A stretch of DNA of 64,000 nt from NCBI GenBank assembly GCA_028725765.1, contig JAQYRL010000065.1, forward strand, positions 1-64,000, read 5' to 3'. How positions within the stretch are numbered: the first letter of the stretch is position 1; every line of letters starts with the position of its first letter. Source of the DNA: Clostridiales bacterium. GTDB taxonomy: Bacteria > Bacillota > Clostridia > Peptostreptococcales > Anaerovoracaceae. The position numbers were made by a program, and so were the translations under genes. This document shows positions 20,385 to 28,295 of the stretch, piece by piece. The notes beneath the pieces are model-generated. The model ran no database searches and was not told where the DNA came from. It saw nothing but the letters and a program-made list of their open reading frames with translations.

Positions 20385-21616
20385 AAAATTTCTTCCTTCT
20401 TAATATCATATTTATCAAAATTCTGATACGCCTTGGTATCAGAAGGCATATTTTTCTCGTTAAGTTTAAATTCAATATGTCTGCGGAAATAGTAATAAAT
20501 AATCGCAAAAACTGGAACCCCCAGAACCATACCGACAAAGCCAAATAAGCCTCCACCTATTATGATTGCAAACATTATCCAAAAGCTTGGTAGTCCCACA
20601 GTTCCTCCAAGGATTTTTGGTCCAATTATATTGCCATCAAGTTGCTGGATTACAAGAATCATAATGGCAAAATAGACAGCCTGCAAAGGATCAACGGTTA
20701 AAATTATGATTGCACTCGGTATAGCCCCAATAAACGGACCGAAAAATGGGATAATATTTGTAATCCCGATTATAGCACTTATTAGCAAAGGATATGGTAA
20801 TCCGATTATATTCATAGTTATATATGTCAAAATACCAATAATGATTGAGTCAATGATTTTACCATTTATAAACCCACCAAACGTTTTGTTCGTAAATGTA
20901 AAAAAGTCAAAAATTTTATCCTTGTTTTCTTCCGAAAATTTAGCAATTATTACCTTCTTAGATTGAGCAAGAAAAATTTCTTTACCATTGAGAAGATAAA
21001 CTGCAACGATTATTGATACCAATACCTTTAAAATTGTCCTGAAAGTAAATAATACGCCTTCGGTTATTTTCTGGACATAGATGTCTAAACTGTCTACAAT
21101 ACCTTCTTTTGACCACATTACAACCTTATACTGCAGCTGATTGAGTGCATCGCGAATTGAATGTTCGGCAAAAGACAGAGAGCCTTTACTCAGTTCCATC
21201 TCTATCAACGTCCTTATTTTGTTCAAATTTGCAGGAGCAGATTCGATAATATTGGAAACACTTCTGATTAGTTCAGGAATAATCATCCATAGCACGCCAC
21301 CCACGACAAGACAAAGTATCAGAATTGAAGCAACCGAGCCTATTATCCTTGCAAAATTCAGCGTACGTCTTCTGGTTTTGAACATTGAAAGACTATGGTG
21401 ATAGGTGAACTTGACAGTAAAGTTATATACAGGGCACAAAAGATAGGCCAGCACACCGCCTAGCAAAAATGGAAATAAAATATCTCCAGCAGTGTTGATA
21501 GCACCTGATATATCCCCCATGTTTGAAATTATATAATGGAAAGTTATCAGTGCAACTCCCACTAAAATCAATGTTAGCCAGAGCCGAAAATATTTGTTTC
21601 TAAATCTATTCCTCAA
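20381..21616 (-). CDS. AI-2E/PerM family membrane protein
   Basis: A 411-residue integral membrane protein of the AI-2E transporter (YtvI/PerM/TqsA) family with about eight membrane helices and a central soluble segment (about 110-210). The family motif N-I-I-P-F-F-G-P-F-I-G-A-I-P-S-A is present, followed by Q-Q-L-D-G-N-I-I-G-P-K-I-L-G-G-T-V-G-L. Members include autoinducer exporters, Na+/H+ antiporters and proteins of unknown substrate, so none is assigned. The apparent start is TTG at 21616, with AAGGAG 5 nt upstream. The 3' end overlaps murB by 4 nt. Confidence 0.87.
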   Translation of the reverse strand: MRNRFRNKYFRLWLTLILVGVALITFHYIISNMGDISGAINTAGDILFPFLLGGVLAYLLCPVYNFTVKFTYHHSLSMFKTRRRTLNFARIIGSVASILILCLVVGGVLWMIIPELIRSVSNIIESAPANLNKIRTLIEMELSKGSLSFAEHSIRDALNQLQYKVVMWSKEGIVDSLDIYVQKITEGVLFTFRTILKVLVSIIVAVYLLNGKEIFLAQSKKVIIAKFSEENKDKIFDFFTFTNKTFGGFINGKIIDSIIIGILTYITMNIIGLPYPLLISAIIGITNIIPFFGPFIGAIPSAIIILTVDPLQAVYFAIMILVIQQLDGNIIGPKILGGTVGLPSFWIMFAIIIGGGLFGFVGMVLGVPVFAIIYYYFRRHIEFKLNEKNMPSDTKAYQNFDKYDIKKEEIL

Positions 21617-21684
21617 TTTATCTCCTTAAATAAACATCTCTGTTTTCAATGATTTACATGAAATGATAAATTTCTAATAACCTC

Positions 21685-22983
21685 TTAATTTTTGCCTTTT
21701 TTATAATATTCTTTCATTACATCTTCAGGGACAGCACTACCACCTGTTGCCCAAATTATATGAGTTGGATTATAGTCCTGATGCCCATGGCATTCCAAAT
21801 TATTCGTTACAAGTTCAGGCCCTGGAAATGCTGCACATGCAGAAGGCTCAATCCAAAGGTTTTCTAGGTCTCCAAGGTTAGATAAATAAGGATATAACCG
21901 TTCATCCTGCACTGTAAAACAGCCTTCAAGCATTTTCGCCATTATTGGTGAAACAAGAGCTGACGGCCTAGATACAGCCAATCCATCCGCCTCGGTTAAA
22001 CCAGAAAGTCCGATGTCAGTCGCAGAAATATTCTCAAATTTTCCGGTAACTAACCCCAAGGTCATTGCTGGGGCTTGTACAGGTTCAGCAAAATATATGT
22101 GAACATTATCACCGAATTCATCTTTGAGACCAAAGGCAATCCCGCCAGGTGCACCACCAACTCCACATGGGATATAGACATAGAGAGGACATTCCTCTGA
22201 AACAGAAATATTTTGCTCTTTAAGCTGTCTTGCGAGCCTACGTCCTGCAACCGCATAGCCCAAGAATAAATCTATCGAATTTTCATCATCTACAAAATGG
22301 CATCTAGGATCAGCCAAAGCGAGTTTGCGCCCTTCTGCAACAGCCTTTTCGTAGTCACCGGCATATTCACATATATTCACGCCAGCCTTTTTGAGTACAT
22401 CCTTCTTCCATTCCTTAGCATCATGTGACATATGAACAGTAACTTTAAAGCCTAGTTTTGCACTAATAATCCCTATGGACATACCTAAATTCCCAGTAGA
22501 TCCAACCGCAACACTGTAGCCTGAAAAAAACTTTTTAAATTTATCTTCAGCTAAAATGCTGTAATCATCGTCATAACTAAGAAGTCCCTCTGAAACTGCG
22601 AGTTCCTCAGCATATTTTAAAACTTCATAAATGCCTCCCCTAGCTTTAACTGAACCAGAAATAGGCAGGTGACTATCACATTTTAGGTACAAATCTCCAC
22701 AAATTTTTTCACCCTCGGTCTCGAGATATTCTTTCATTTTAGGAATTTCAACAAGTGGCGATTCTATCATGCCTCTTCGACATTTAGTCTCAGGAAAAAC
22801 GCGTTCGATATATGGGGCAAACCTTATTAGCCTTCCCTCCGCTTCATCTACATCTTTCGCATTCAAATTATCGTCTTGTATCCCATCCTGTTTAATGTTT
22901 TTTCTGTCTAGGACAAGGGGGTTAGTCCAAAATATTTCTCTTGCATTTGACATCTCGTCAACAAAATAGTTCATATCCCTCAT
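21685..22983 (-). CDS. dsdA: D-serine ammonia-lyase
   Basis: PLP enzyme that deaminates D-serine to pyruvate and ammonia in the cytoplasm. The 432-residue length fits DsdA (about 440). Visible are K of S-G-S-V-K-A-R-G-G-I-Y-E-V (Schiff-base lysine), the S-T-G-N-L-G-M-S-I-G asparagine loop, the glycine loop P-C-G-V-G-G-A-P-G-G and a C-terminal W-A-T-G-G-S-A-V-P-E. AGGAGG lies 8 nt upstream of the ATG at 22983; the longer frame (23004) begins before that site. The gene lies about 160 nt downstream of the sigma-54 regulator on the same strand and could be in its operon. Pyruvate produced feeds PFOR. Confidence 0.93.
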   Translation of the reverse strand: MRDMNYFVDEMSNAREIFWTNPLVLDRKNIKQDGIQDDNLNAKDVDEAEGRLIRFAPYIERVFPETKCRRGMIESPLVEIPKMKEYLETEGEKICGDLYLKCDSHLPISGSVKARGGIYEVLKYAEELAVSEGLLSYDDDYSILAEDKFKKFFSGYSVAVGSTGNLGMSIGIISAKLGFKVTVHMSHDAKEWKKDVLKKAGVNICEYAGDYEKAVAEGRKLALADPRCHFVDDENSIDLFLGYAVAGRRLARQLKEQNISVSEECPLYVYIPCGVGGAPGGIAFGLKDEFGDNVHIYFAEPVQAPAMTLGLVTGKFENISATDIGLSGLTEADGLAVSRPSALVSPIMAKMLEGCFTVQDERLYPYLSNLGDLENLWIEPSACAAFPGPELVTNNLECHGHQDYNPTHIIWATGGSAVPEDVMKEYYKKGKN

Positions 22984-23147
22984 GTTGTCACCCTCCTGCA
23001 TCAAATACCTCCCCAGATAAAGAGCAATATAATAAATGATTTTGATGAAATTTTACAGCTATTATTTGCATAATTGTTTGCAATAAATCTCTATTTAAAT
23101 TATAACTCATAGAACCTTGAAAGTGAATATTATTTATAGCAATAATA

Positions 23148-24068
23148 TCAAAGACCATGTTTCAGTTTTTTTCTTGCAAAAGTTGTCTGCGGAAGCCCCA
23201 AAAGGCTCGCTGCTTTTCGCGTAGTTCCCGCTTGCTCCATCGCATAAGCGATTATCTCTTTCTCTTGCGCATCCATGAATTCATGAAAATCAAAATGAGT
23301 TCCTATATCTGAGCTAGCCTGTCTTAGTTCCGGAAATCCGGTTTTTCCACCCTCAGAATGAATCAACTGCTCAACATCCAACTCTGTTATCATCTCACCT
23401 TTACTCTTTATTACAAGCCTGTGCATTACATTTTCCAGTTCCCTAACATTGCCAGGCCACGAGTAGCACGCCAAAGTTCTCAATGCATCATACCCTATTT
23501 TCTTATTAATCGAATATTTTTTTGACCACTCGTTTACAAAAAACTCTGCAAGGCATACGATATCTTCTCTTCGCTCTCTGAGCGGTAGGACATCTATAGT
23601 GCATATATTTAAGCGATAATAAAGGTCTTCCCTAAAGGCTCCATGTTCTACAAGTTCTTTGAGTGGAACATTGCTTGCAACTATTACTCTTACATTAATA
23701 TTTACAGGCGTTGTACCTCCTATCCTGTAAAATTGGCTTTCCTGGACAGCTCGTAGTAATTTTGACTGTAAATGCAGCGGCAAACTGCCAATTTCATCCA
23801 AAAACAAAATACCATTATTCGCCATTTCGAAATATCCGTGCTTGCCTTCACTTCTTGCTCCAGTAAAAGCTCCCTTCTCATACCCAAACAGTTCTGATTC
23901 AGCTAACCCTTCATTAATTGTTGCACAGTTTATTTTGATGCATGGTTCACTCCTCCTGCTGCTATTTTCATGTATAAGCTCAAGTACTTTTTCTTTTCCG
24001 ACTCCTGTTTCTCCTTGAATGACAACATTACAGTCATATTTTGCAATATTCAAAACTTCGTCAACCAT
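23148..24068 (-). CDS. Sigma-54 activator AAA+ and Fis-type HTH half
   Basis: Enhancer-binding protein that hydrolyses ATP to open sigma-54 promoters. The 306-residue frame has Walker A G-E-T-G-V-G-K-E (19-26), the sigma-54 contact loop G-A-F-T-G-A (66-71), Walker B I-L-F-L-D-E (87-92), the R-finger region F-R-E-D-L-Y-Y-R-L-N, W-P-G-N-V-R-E-L-E, and a C-terminal Fis-type HTH (about 270-306, K-A-A-S-L-L-G-L). It lacks an N-terminal sensor and even the first few residues of the AAA+ domain; those are encoded at the end of the upstream frame, which it joins by a -1 shift at 24068-24074. Read through, the product would be about 699 residues. A free start at ATG 24068 has only a weak upstream AGG. 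Its probable target is the sigma-54 promoter at 25612-25627. Confidence 0.9.
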   Translation of the reverse strand: MVDEVLNIAKYDCNVVIQGETGVGKEKVLELIHENSSRRSEPCIKINCATINEGLAESELFGYEKGAFTGARSEGKHGYFEMANNGILFLDEIGSLPLHLQSKLLRAVQESQFYRIGGTTPVNINVRVIVASNVPLKELVEHGAFREDLYYRLNICTIDVLPLRERREDIVCLAEFFVNEWSKKYSINKKIGYDALRTLACYSWPGNVRELENVMHRLVIKSKGEMITELDVEQLIHSEGGKTGFPELRQASSDIGTHFDFHEFMDAQEKEIIAYAMEQAGTTRKAASLLGLPQTTFARKKLKHGL

Positions 24069-25246
24069 TTTTTTGTTGCCTGGCTTTTAAAAACGAATCC
24101 TCCTTGTTCAGCGGTTTGTCCAGATTCAGCATCAGATGTTTCTTCGTCAAAAACGCTCCATAAGAAGTCTTTTTTTATCTCGTGCCATAGTTCTCCCGCC
24201 TTTTCCATATTCGTCTTTAATTTATTTGCAATCATGAATGTGAACTCAGGATGTTCCTCAACATATTGGTCAAAAACATCCATATGTACTTCTTTCCCCA
24301 GACCCTCAGTCGCCACTGCCGCAGTCCAATAGTGATTCCCTGCAGATGAAAAAAACACATGTCCACTCTCTTTCACAATTGATACTGCAAGGCTCTCTGC
24401 ACCAAAGACATCTTCTATCACGACAACCTTGTCTACAATACCACTATATATGTTCCCAAGTTCCATCATCTCTTTTACAGCCTCAATAGGTCTTACAAGA
24501 TCAACAAAATAGACTTGATCCACAACGCCTTCAAGAGCTTTTACTGTGGCTTCTTTTTGAATTGAATGCGATGAATTCCGATCTATTATGGCCGAAATAC
24601 TGCCTTTAATGCCATTATCATTCATAGCTTCTCTCATCGCCTGTGCATAAAGCATTGTAGCAATGGGAGTGTTACCTATTATCATGGCTGATTGAATTTT
24701 TTCAGACTTAGCAATTTTGTATAATCCATATAAATTGCCTGCCTCATCTACAGCGGTAAGAATAAACTCTTCCTGTATACCAGGTATTAGATGTCGCAAT
24801 GGAGTAGTATCAAAGACAATCGCATAGCCTTTGCAATTTATCTGGCCATATTTAAAATCAATTGAATCTATACTTTCAATCTTCATAGGGATTCCACAGG
24901 TTGAGCATACACAGCAAACATCATCACCAACTTGAAAGTTTTCAGCGTTTAAATAGTTTTTGCTCATACTCATCATCTTCCCTACAAATACTCCTCCAGT
25001 TTTAGTGTAAGGATTTTGGAGTTTCCCTCTTTTATTAATTATATCTATAATTCTATTTTTTATTTTGAATGTATCATATCCACAACTAGAACAAATTTGT
25101 CCAAAGCTTTCTTTTTCCATTTGAATTTTATCAATACGAAGAAGTGCCTCACCATCACCTATTTTAGGAGAGTTATCTAGTTCCCACGCTGCGACCGGCA
25201 ATACACCCTTGGGTGAAACAACTCTTGATAGTCCAAAATTTTTCAT
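24050..25246 (-). CDS. Kdd-like sensor half of a sigma-54 regulator (frameshifted)
   Basis: A 398-residue frame related over most of its length to L-erythro-3,5-diaminohexanoate dehydrogenase (lysine fermentation): R-V-V-S-P-K-G-V-L-P near the start, then N-K-R-G-K-L-Q-N-P-Y-T-K-T-G-G and, late, E-G-L-G-K-E-V-H-M. Two features argue against an active enzyme. The glycine-rich nucleotide loop of Kdd (G-S-A-G-K-S-G) is replaced by G-N-T-P-I-A near residue 193 (TTG-numbering), and two CxxC pairs (C54/C57, C116/C119) have appeared. The last residues (F-V-F-K-S-Q-A-T-K-K) are the opening of a sigma-54 AAA+ domain, continued in the -1 frame by the next CDS. The start at 25246 (ATG, AAGGA 7 nt upstream) is preferred over the TTG at 25252. 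A true Kdd enzyme with an odd tail is the alternative. Confidence 0.8.
   Translation of the reverse strand: MKNFGLSRVVSPKGVLPVAAWELDNSPKIGDGEALLRIDKIQMEKESFGQICSSCGYDTFKIKNRIIDIINKRGKLQNPYTKTGGVFVGKMMSMSKNYLNAENFQVGDDVCCVCSTCGIPMKIESIDSIDFKYGQINCKGYAIVFDTTPLRHLIPGIQEEFILTAVDEAGNLYGLYKIAKSEKIQSAMIIGNTPIATMLYAQAMREAMNDNGIKGSISAIIDRNSSHSIQKEATVKALEGVVDQVYFVDLVRPIEAVKEMMELGNIYSGIVDKVVVIEDVFGAESLAVSIVKESGHVFFSSAGNHYWTAAVATEGLGKEVHMDVFDQYVEEHPEFTFMIANKLKTNMEKAGELWHEIKKDFLWSVFDEETSDAESGQTAEQGGFVFKSQATKKWLTKF
24068..24074 (-). other. A-AAA-AAA slippery heptamer at the frame junction
   Basis: On the minus strand the zero frame reads ACA AAA AAA TGG; the heptamer A AAA AAA is in the correct X-XXY-YYZ register. 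A -1 slip leads straight to ATG GTT GAC GAA, the first codons of the AAA+ frame. A Shine-Dalgarno-like AGGAGG lies 24 nt upstream, further than in dnaX. A homopolymer indel would look the same. Confidence 0.7.
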
Positions 25247-25376
25247 GTACAATTCCTTCCAAATCTTTTGTTTCTATTTGATAAATAATTAAAATATAAT
25301 GTACAAACAACTTCTATGCATTTATCGACTTAGGTCTTAATCATTATTTCTTTATATTTTATATTTTTTCCTCCCT

Positions 25377-25437
25377 TGGGTCAATGATTTTTGACCCATT
25401 TTTGGTTCGCAAATACCCAGCTGACCCGTTTTTGGTT
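25377..25437. promoter_or_regulatory. Putative enhancer (UAS) for the sigma-54 activator
   Basis: A perfect inverted repeat TGGGTCAA-N6-TTGACCCA (25377-25398) overlaps the first of two direct repeats TGACCCRTTTTTGGTT (25392-25407 and 25422-25437), spaced exactly 30 bp, about three helix turns. It lies about 200-260 nt upstream of the predicted start of the sigma-54 promoter, between the divergent regulator and transporter genes. Confidence 0.65.
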
Positions 25438-25611
25438 TAAAAGTATACAAATCCTATCATATTCTATTTCAGTTATAGATAAAGCGACAGAGAATTTTAA
25501 AAAAAAACATTTTTTTGATTACATTAAAATCCTCATAAATTCAGTTTTAAATTATATATATTGTATATACATTTGTCTTTAATTAAATTAAAAGATTAAA
25601 AATCTATCTTT

Positions 25612-25627
25612 TGGCATGATGATTGCA
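25612..25627 (+). promoter_or_regulatory. Sigma-54 (-24/-12) promoter
   Basis: TGGCATG-N4-TTGCA matches the consensus TGGCACG-N4-TTGCW at all but one position, with correct GG-GC spacing. Predicted start of transcription is about 25638, giving a 65-nt leader before the transporter ATG. The neighbouring activator has an intact GAFTGA loop. Confidence 0.85.
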
Positions 25628-25702
25628 TATATACTGAGGATGGTGACTAAATCACCTAATTGTTTTTATTTATTATTATCTAAAAGAAAAGGAGAACTTT
25701 TA

Positions 25703-27211
25703 ATGAACACACTTAAAGCAATTCTTAAGTTCGTTCCAGTTGCTGTACTTGCAGCACTTATGATGTCCGGAATGGATGCTCTTATTGCAGCTCCCCTTGC
25801 AACTATCTGTGCTTGCATCGTTGCTGCTGTAACAGAGAGATTGAAGTTTAAAGACATGCTTGATGCAGCGGTTGGAAGTGTATCTCACATTCTTATCGCT
25901 CTATTCATTCTGATGTTTGCCTACGCAATGGCTTCCGCATTTATGAGCACAGGTGTAGGTGCTTCTGCCGTAATTATTGCGCTTTCGCTGGGTGTTACAG
26001 GTAAGACTGTAGCCGTAGTTGGAATTGCTGTTACAGCTGTACTTTCAGTTGCAACAGGTACATCTTGGGGAACTTTTGCAGCATGCGCTCCAATCTTCCT
26101 ATGGCTTAGTAACATAGTTGGAGGAGATGTTGTTTTGACTACTTGTGCAATCGCAGGCGGTGCATGCTTTGGAGATAATATCGGTCTTATTTCCGATACT
26201 ACAATTGTATCTTCAGGTATTCAGGGCGTTGAAGTAGTTGATAGAATAAGATCACAAGGAGTATGGTCAGTTGGATGTCTGATTCTTGCCATAATAGCAT
26301 TCTTTGTTGCAGGGACGTTAATGGGTCTCCCAGGGGAAACAGCTGATGCTTCTGGAGTTTTTGATAAACTTACCGCTGAAGCTCCAGATGCTATTGCATA
26401 TATTCAGGATAAAAAGCCTGTTGCTATCGACCTTCTAACTCAAGTTCAGGAAGGTGTGGCACTTTACATGATAGTACCTCTAATCCTTGTAATCGGTCTT
26501 GCTGTTGCAGGTGTTAACACATTCATGTGTATCGGTTCAGGTATTCTATCAGCTTATATCCTTGGACTCTTTGCAGGTACTACAACGTTTGGGGGACCTG
26601 ATTTCGAGCACAGTGGTCTAAACGAGTATCTAAATCTTATTATGGATGGATTCTCGGAAGCTGGTGCATGGGTAATTGTAATGATGATGTGGGTAGCTGC
26701 ATTCGGTGGAATCATGGCTGCAATGAACGCGTTTGATCCTCTTGCTAGAGGAATTGTTGCAATATCCGGCAAAGTAAGAACTCTTATGTTCTTTAACGGT
26801 CTTCTCTGCATAGGTGGTAACATGCTTCTTGCTGACGAAATGGCTCAGATTGTAACCGTTGGTCCTATCATCAAAAATGTCCTTGAAGAAAACGTTGAAG
26901 GTTCTGAAGAGGACATGTACAAACTTAAACTCAGAAATGCTACATTCGGAGATGCAATGGGAGTATTTGGTTCACAGCTTATTCCATGGCACGTATACCT
27001 TGCATTCTATGTAGGTATCGCAGCTAACGTATATCCTCTGTTTAAATTTGAACCTGTACATTTCATACAGTACAACTTCATGGCTATGATTGCTGTTGTA
27101 TCTTTACTTCTTCTAACAATAACAGGTGGAGACAGATTGGTACCTCTATTTGGTCTTCCTAGAGAACCTGAAGTTTATCTCAAAGGAAAAGAAAAACAGT
27201 TTCAAGCTTAA
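25703..27211 (+). CDS. NhaC-family transporter
   Basis: A 502-residue membrane protein with about twelve helices in the NhaC Na+/H+ antiporter family. The motifs are G-T-S-W-G-T-F-A, G-G-A-C-F-G-D-N-I-G-L-I-S-D-T-T and, in the second half, M-L-L-A-D-E-M-A-Q. Relatives include Na+/H+ antiporters and amino acid:cation exchangers; substrate cannot be read. The start at 25703 has GGAG 9 nt upstream (25691-25694); the longer frame (25616) would begin inside the promoter. It is expressed from a sigma-54 promoter and is the only gene of its transcript. Because its regulator carries a Kdd-like domain, uptake of lysine or a related amino acid (with Na+ or H+) is a reasonable guess. Confidence 0.85.
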   Translation: MNTLKAILKFVPVAVLAALMMSGMDALIAAPLATICACIVAAVTERLKFKDMLDAAVGSVSHILIALFILMFAYAMASAFMSTGVGASAVIIALSLGVTGKTVAVVGIAVTAVLSVATGTSWGTFAACAPIFLWLSNIVGGDVVLTTCAIAGGACFGDNIGLISDTTIVSSGIQGVEVVDRIRSQGVWSVGCLILAIIAFFVAGTLMGLPGETADASGVFDKLTAEAPDAIAYIQDKKPVAIDLLTQVQEGVALYMIVPLILVIGLAVAGVNTFMCIGSGILSAYILGLFAGTTTFGGPDFEHSGLNEYLNLIMDGFSEAGAWVIVMMMWVAAFGGIMAAMNAFDPLARGIVAISGKVRTLMFFNGLLCIGGNMLLADEMAQIVTVGPIIKNVLEENVEGSEEDMYKLKLRNATFGDAMGVFGSQLIPWHVYLAFYVGIAANVYPLFKFEPVHFIQYNFMAMIAVVSLLLLTITGGDRLVPLFGLPREPEVYLKGKEKQFQA

Positions 27212-27267
27212 TATCAAATCTTGGTATCAACAAATATTTTTTTAAATCGGCATATAGGCTAGCAAAA

Positions 27268-27311
27268 CAAAAGGTAGTATATCGGATGTTATTCCGGTCA
27301 TACTACCTTTT
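27268..27311. terminator. Bidirectional terminator
   Basis: AAGGTAGTAT (27271-27280) pairs with ATACTACCTT (27300-27309), followed by TTT on the + strand and flanked by A-rich sequence on the other side. It separates the convergent transporter gene and the gene at 27380. Confidence 0.8.
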
Positions 27312-27379
27312 CAGTTTTATGAATGATTTTCAGGTTATATACAATACCCCAGGTTTTACTCTCAATATCTGATTAAAGT

Positions 27380-28093
27380 TTAATCAGTATAGTTTTTTTG
27401 AATATCCGTAAGCTTGTCGTCGTTTATTTTACTATCCCAGTCATACAAAGATAGCCAACACATTCCAGATATTAAAACTGGAATCCAGCTATTTATATAC
27501 CAAGGTTCAGGAAGATTCAAAACCATGTGTGACAAAGCAGCAGATACCGATGTGACTGCAACCACTATAAGTTTATATTGTCCACCTGAACGTCGTCTAC
27601 CCTCTTCATTTTTAGCATTTCTACCTGTATTTCTAGTTACAAAAAATAGTGCAACAAAGCTCAGCAATATTATTGCAAGAAGAGGAGGGCCAAATACAAA
27701 TCTATATCTGCTACCTGAGATTCCGGCGGCTATTCCCAAAACAAAAATATAAGTAAAAAATGCATCCCCTATAGCCATAATGAGGTTTTGTTTATCTGTT
27801 CTCCGAGGAGCAGCTTCCATTATTTCGTCAATAGCTTCTTCAACGTTCCCACCGAGTATACCTTTTAGATCTCGCTTTACACTCTTATGAGAATGTTCTT
27901 CATGTATCATTGCATTTATTAAATCAGTCCTGACAACCTCTATATAAGCCCTTGAGGCTCCCCTTATATCCAGTTCTGTTATGAGATCCTTCATCAAATC
28001 CCGGTCTTCCATTTCAAAGTACTTCAGCCTCTTATCATTGGCTCTCTTTAATTTTTGATAATCGTTTTTCGAAAAAATATTTTTCTTTCCCAT
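27380..28093 (-). CDS. Membrane protein with soluble N-terminal helical domain
   Basis: A 237-residue protein I do not assign to a named family with confidence. The N-terminal 95 residues are charged and helical (K-R-A-N-D-K-R-L-K-Y-F-E-M-E-D-R-D-L-M-K-D-L-I), followed by about four membrane helices (near 108-125, 133-152, 172-190, 200-215). The layout (helical domain with a conserved E-E-A-I-D-E-I-M then TM helices) resembles DUF1129/DUF1048-type proteins, in which a small helical domain precedes membrane segments. The basic linker N-A-K-N-E-E-G-R-R-R-S-G-G between helices two and three is probably cytoplasmic. No neighbour suggests a role. Confidence 0.7.
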   Translation of the reverse strand: MGKKNIFSKNDYQKLKRANDKRLKYFEMEDRDLMKDLITELDIRGASRAYIEVVRTDLINAMIHEEHSHKSVKRDLKGILGGNVEEAIDEIMEAAPRRTDKQNLIMAIGDAFFTYIFVLGIAAGISGSRYRFVFGPPLLAIILLSFVALFFVTRNTGRNAKNEEGRRRSGGQYKLIVVAVTSVSAALSHMVLNLPEPWYINSWIPVLISGMCWLSLYDWDSKINDDKLTDIQKNYTD

Positions 28094-28212
28094 AATCTAT
28101 TTCTATTTTCTATACTTCTAAATGCTAAAATTTGTTACAAAGATAATCACAATTGAAAATTCTAGCATAGTGTAAAAACTATATAAAATTATAAATCCAT
28201 CCTTTAAAATTT

Positions 28213-28242
28213 TAAAAATGGGACCCTTTTAAGGGTCCCAAT
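28213..28242 (-). terminator. Terminator of nifJ
   Basis: GGGACCCTT (28220-28228) pairs with AAGGGTCCC (28231-28239); on the minus strand it is followed by ATTTTT. Confidence 0.85.
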
Positions 28243-28295
28243 ATTATTTTGTTATTAGAATCTAGGCTGTACGAACAGCATATTTGCAATTCTAT

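Noticed and set aside
23005-23147. Second sigma-54 promoter before dsdA
   Set aside because: TTTGCA occurs twice but no GG/GC pair at 10-bp separation on the minus strand.
24050-24068. Two ordinary overlapping genes (Kdd enzyme and an orphan AAA+ activator)
   Set aside because: The AAA+ domain N-terminus is found at the end of the first frame and the second ATG has no proper SD; kept as the less likely alternative.
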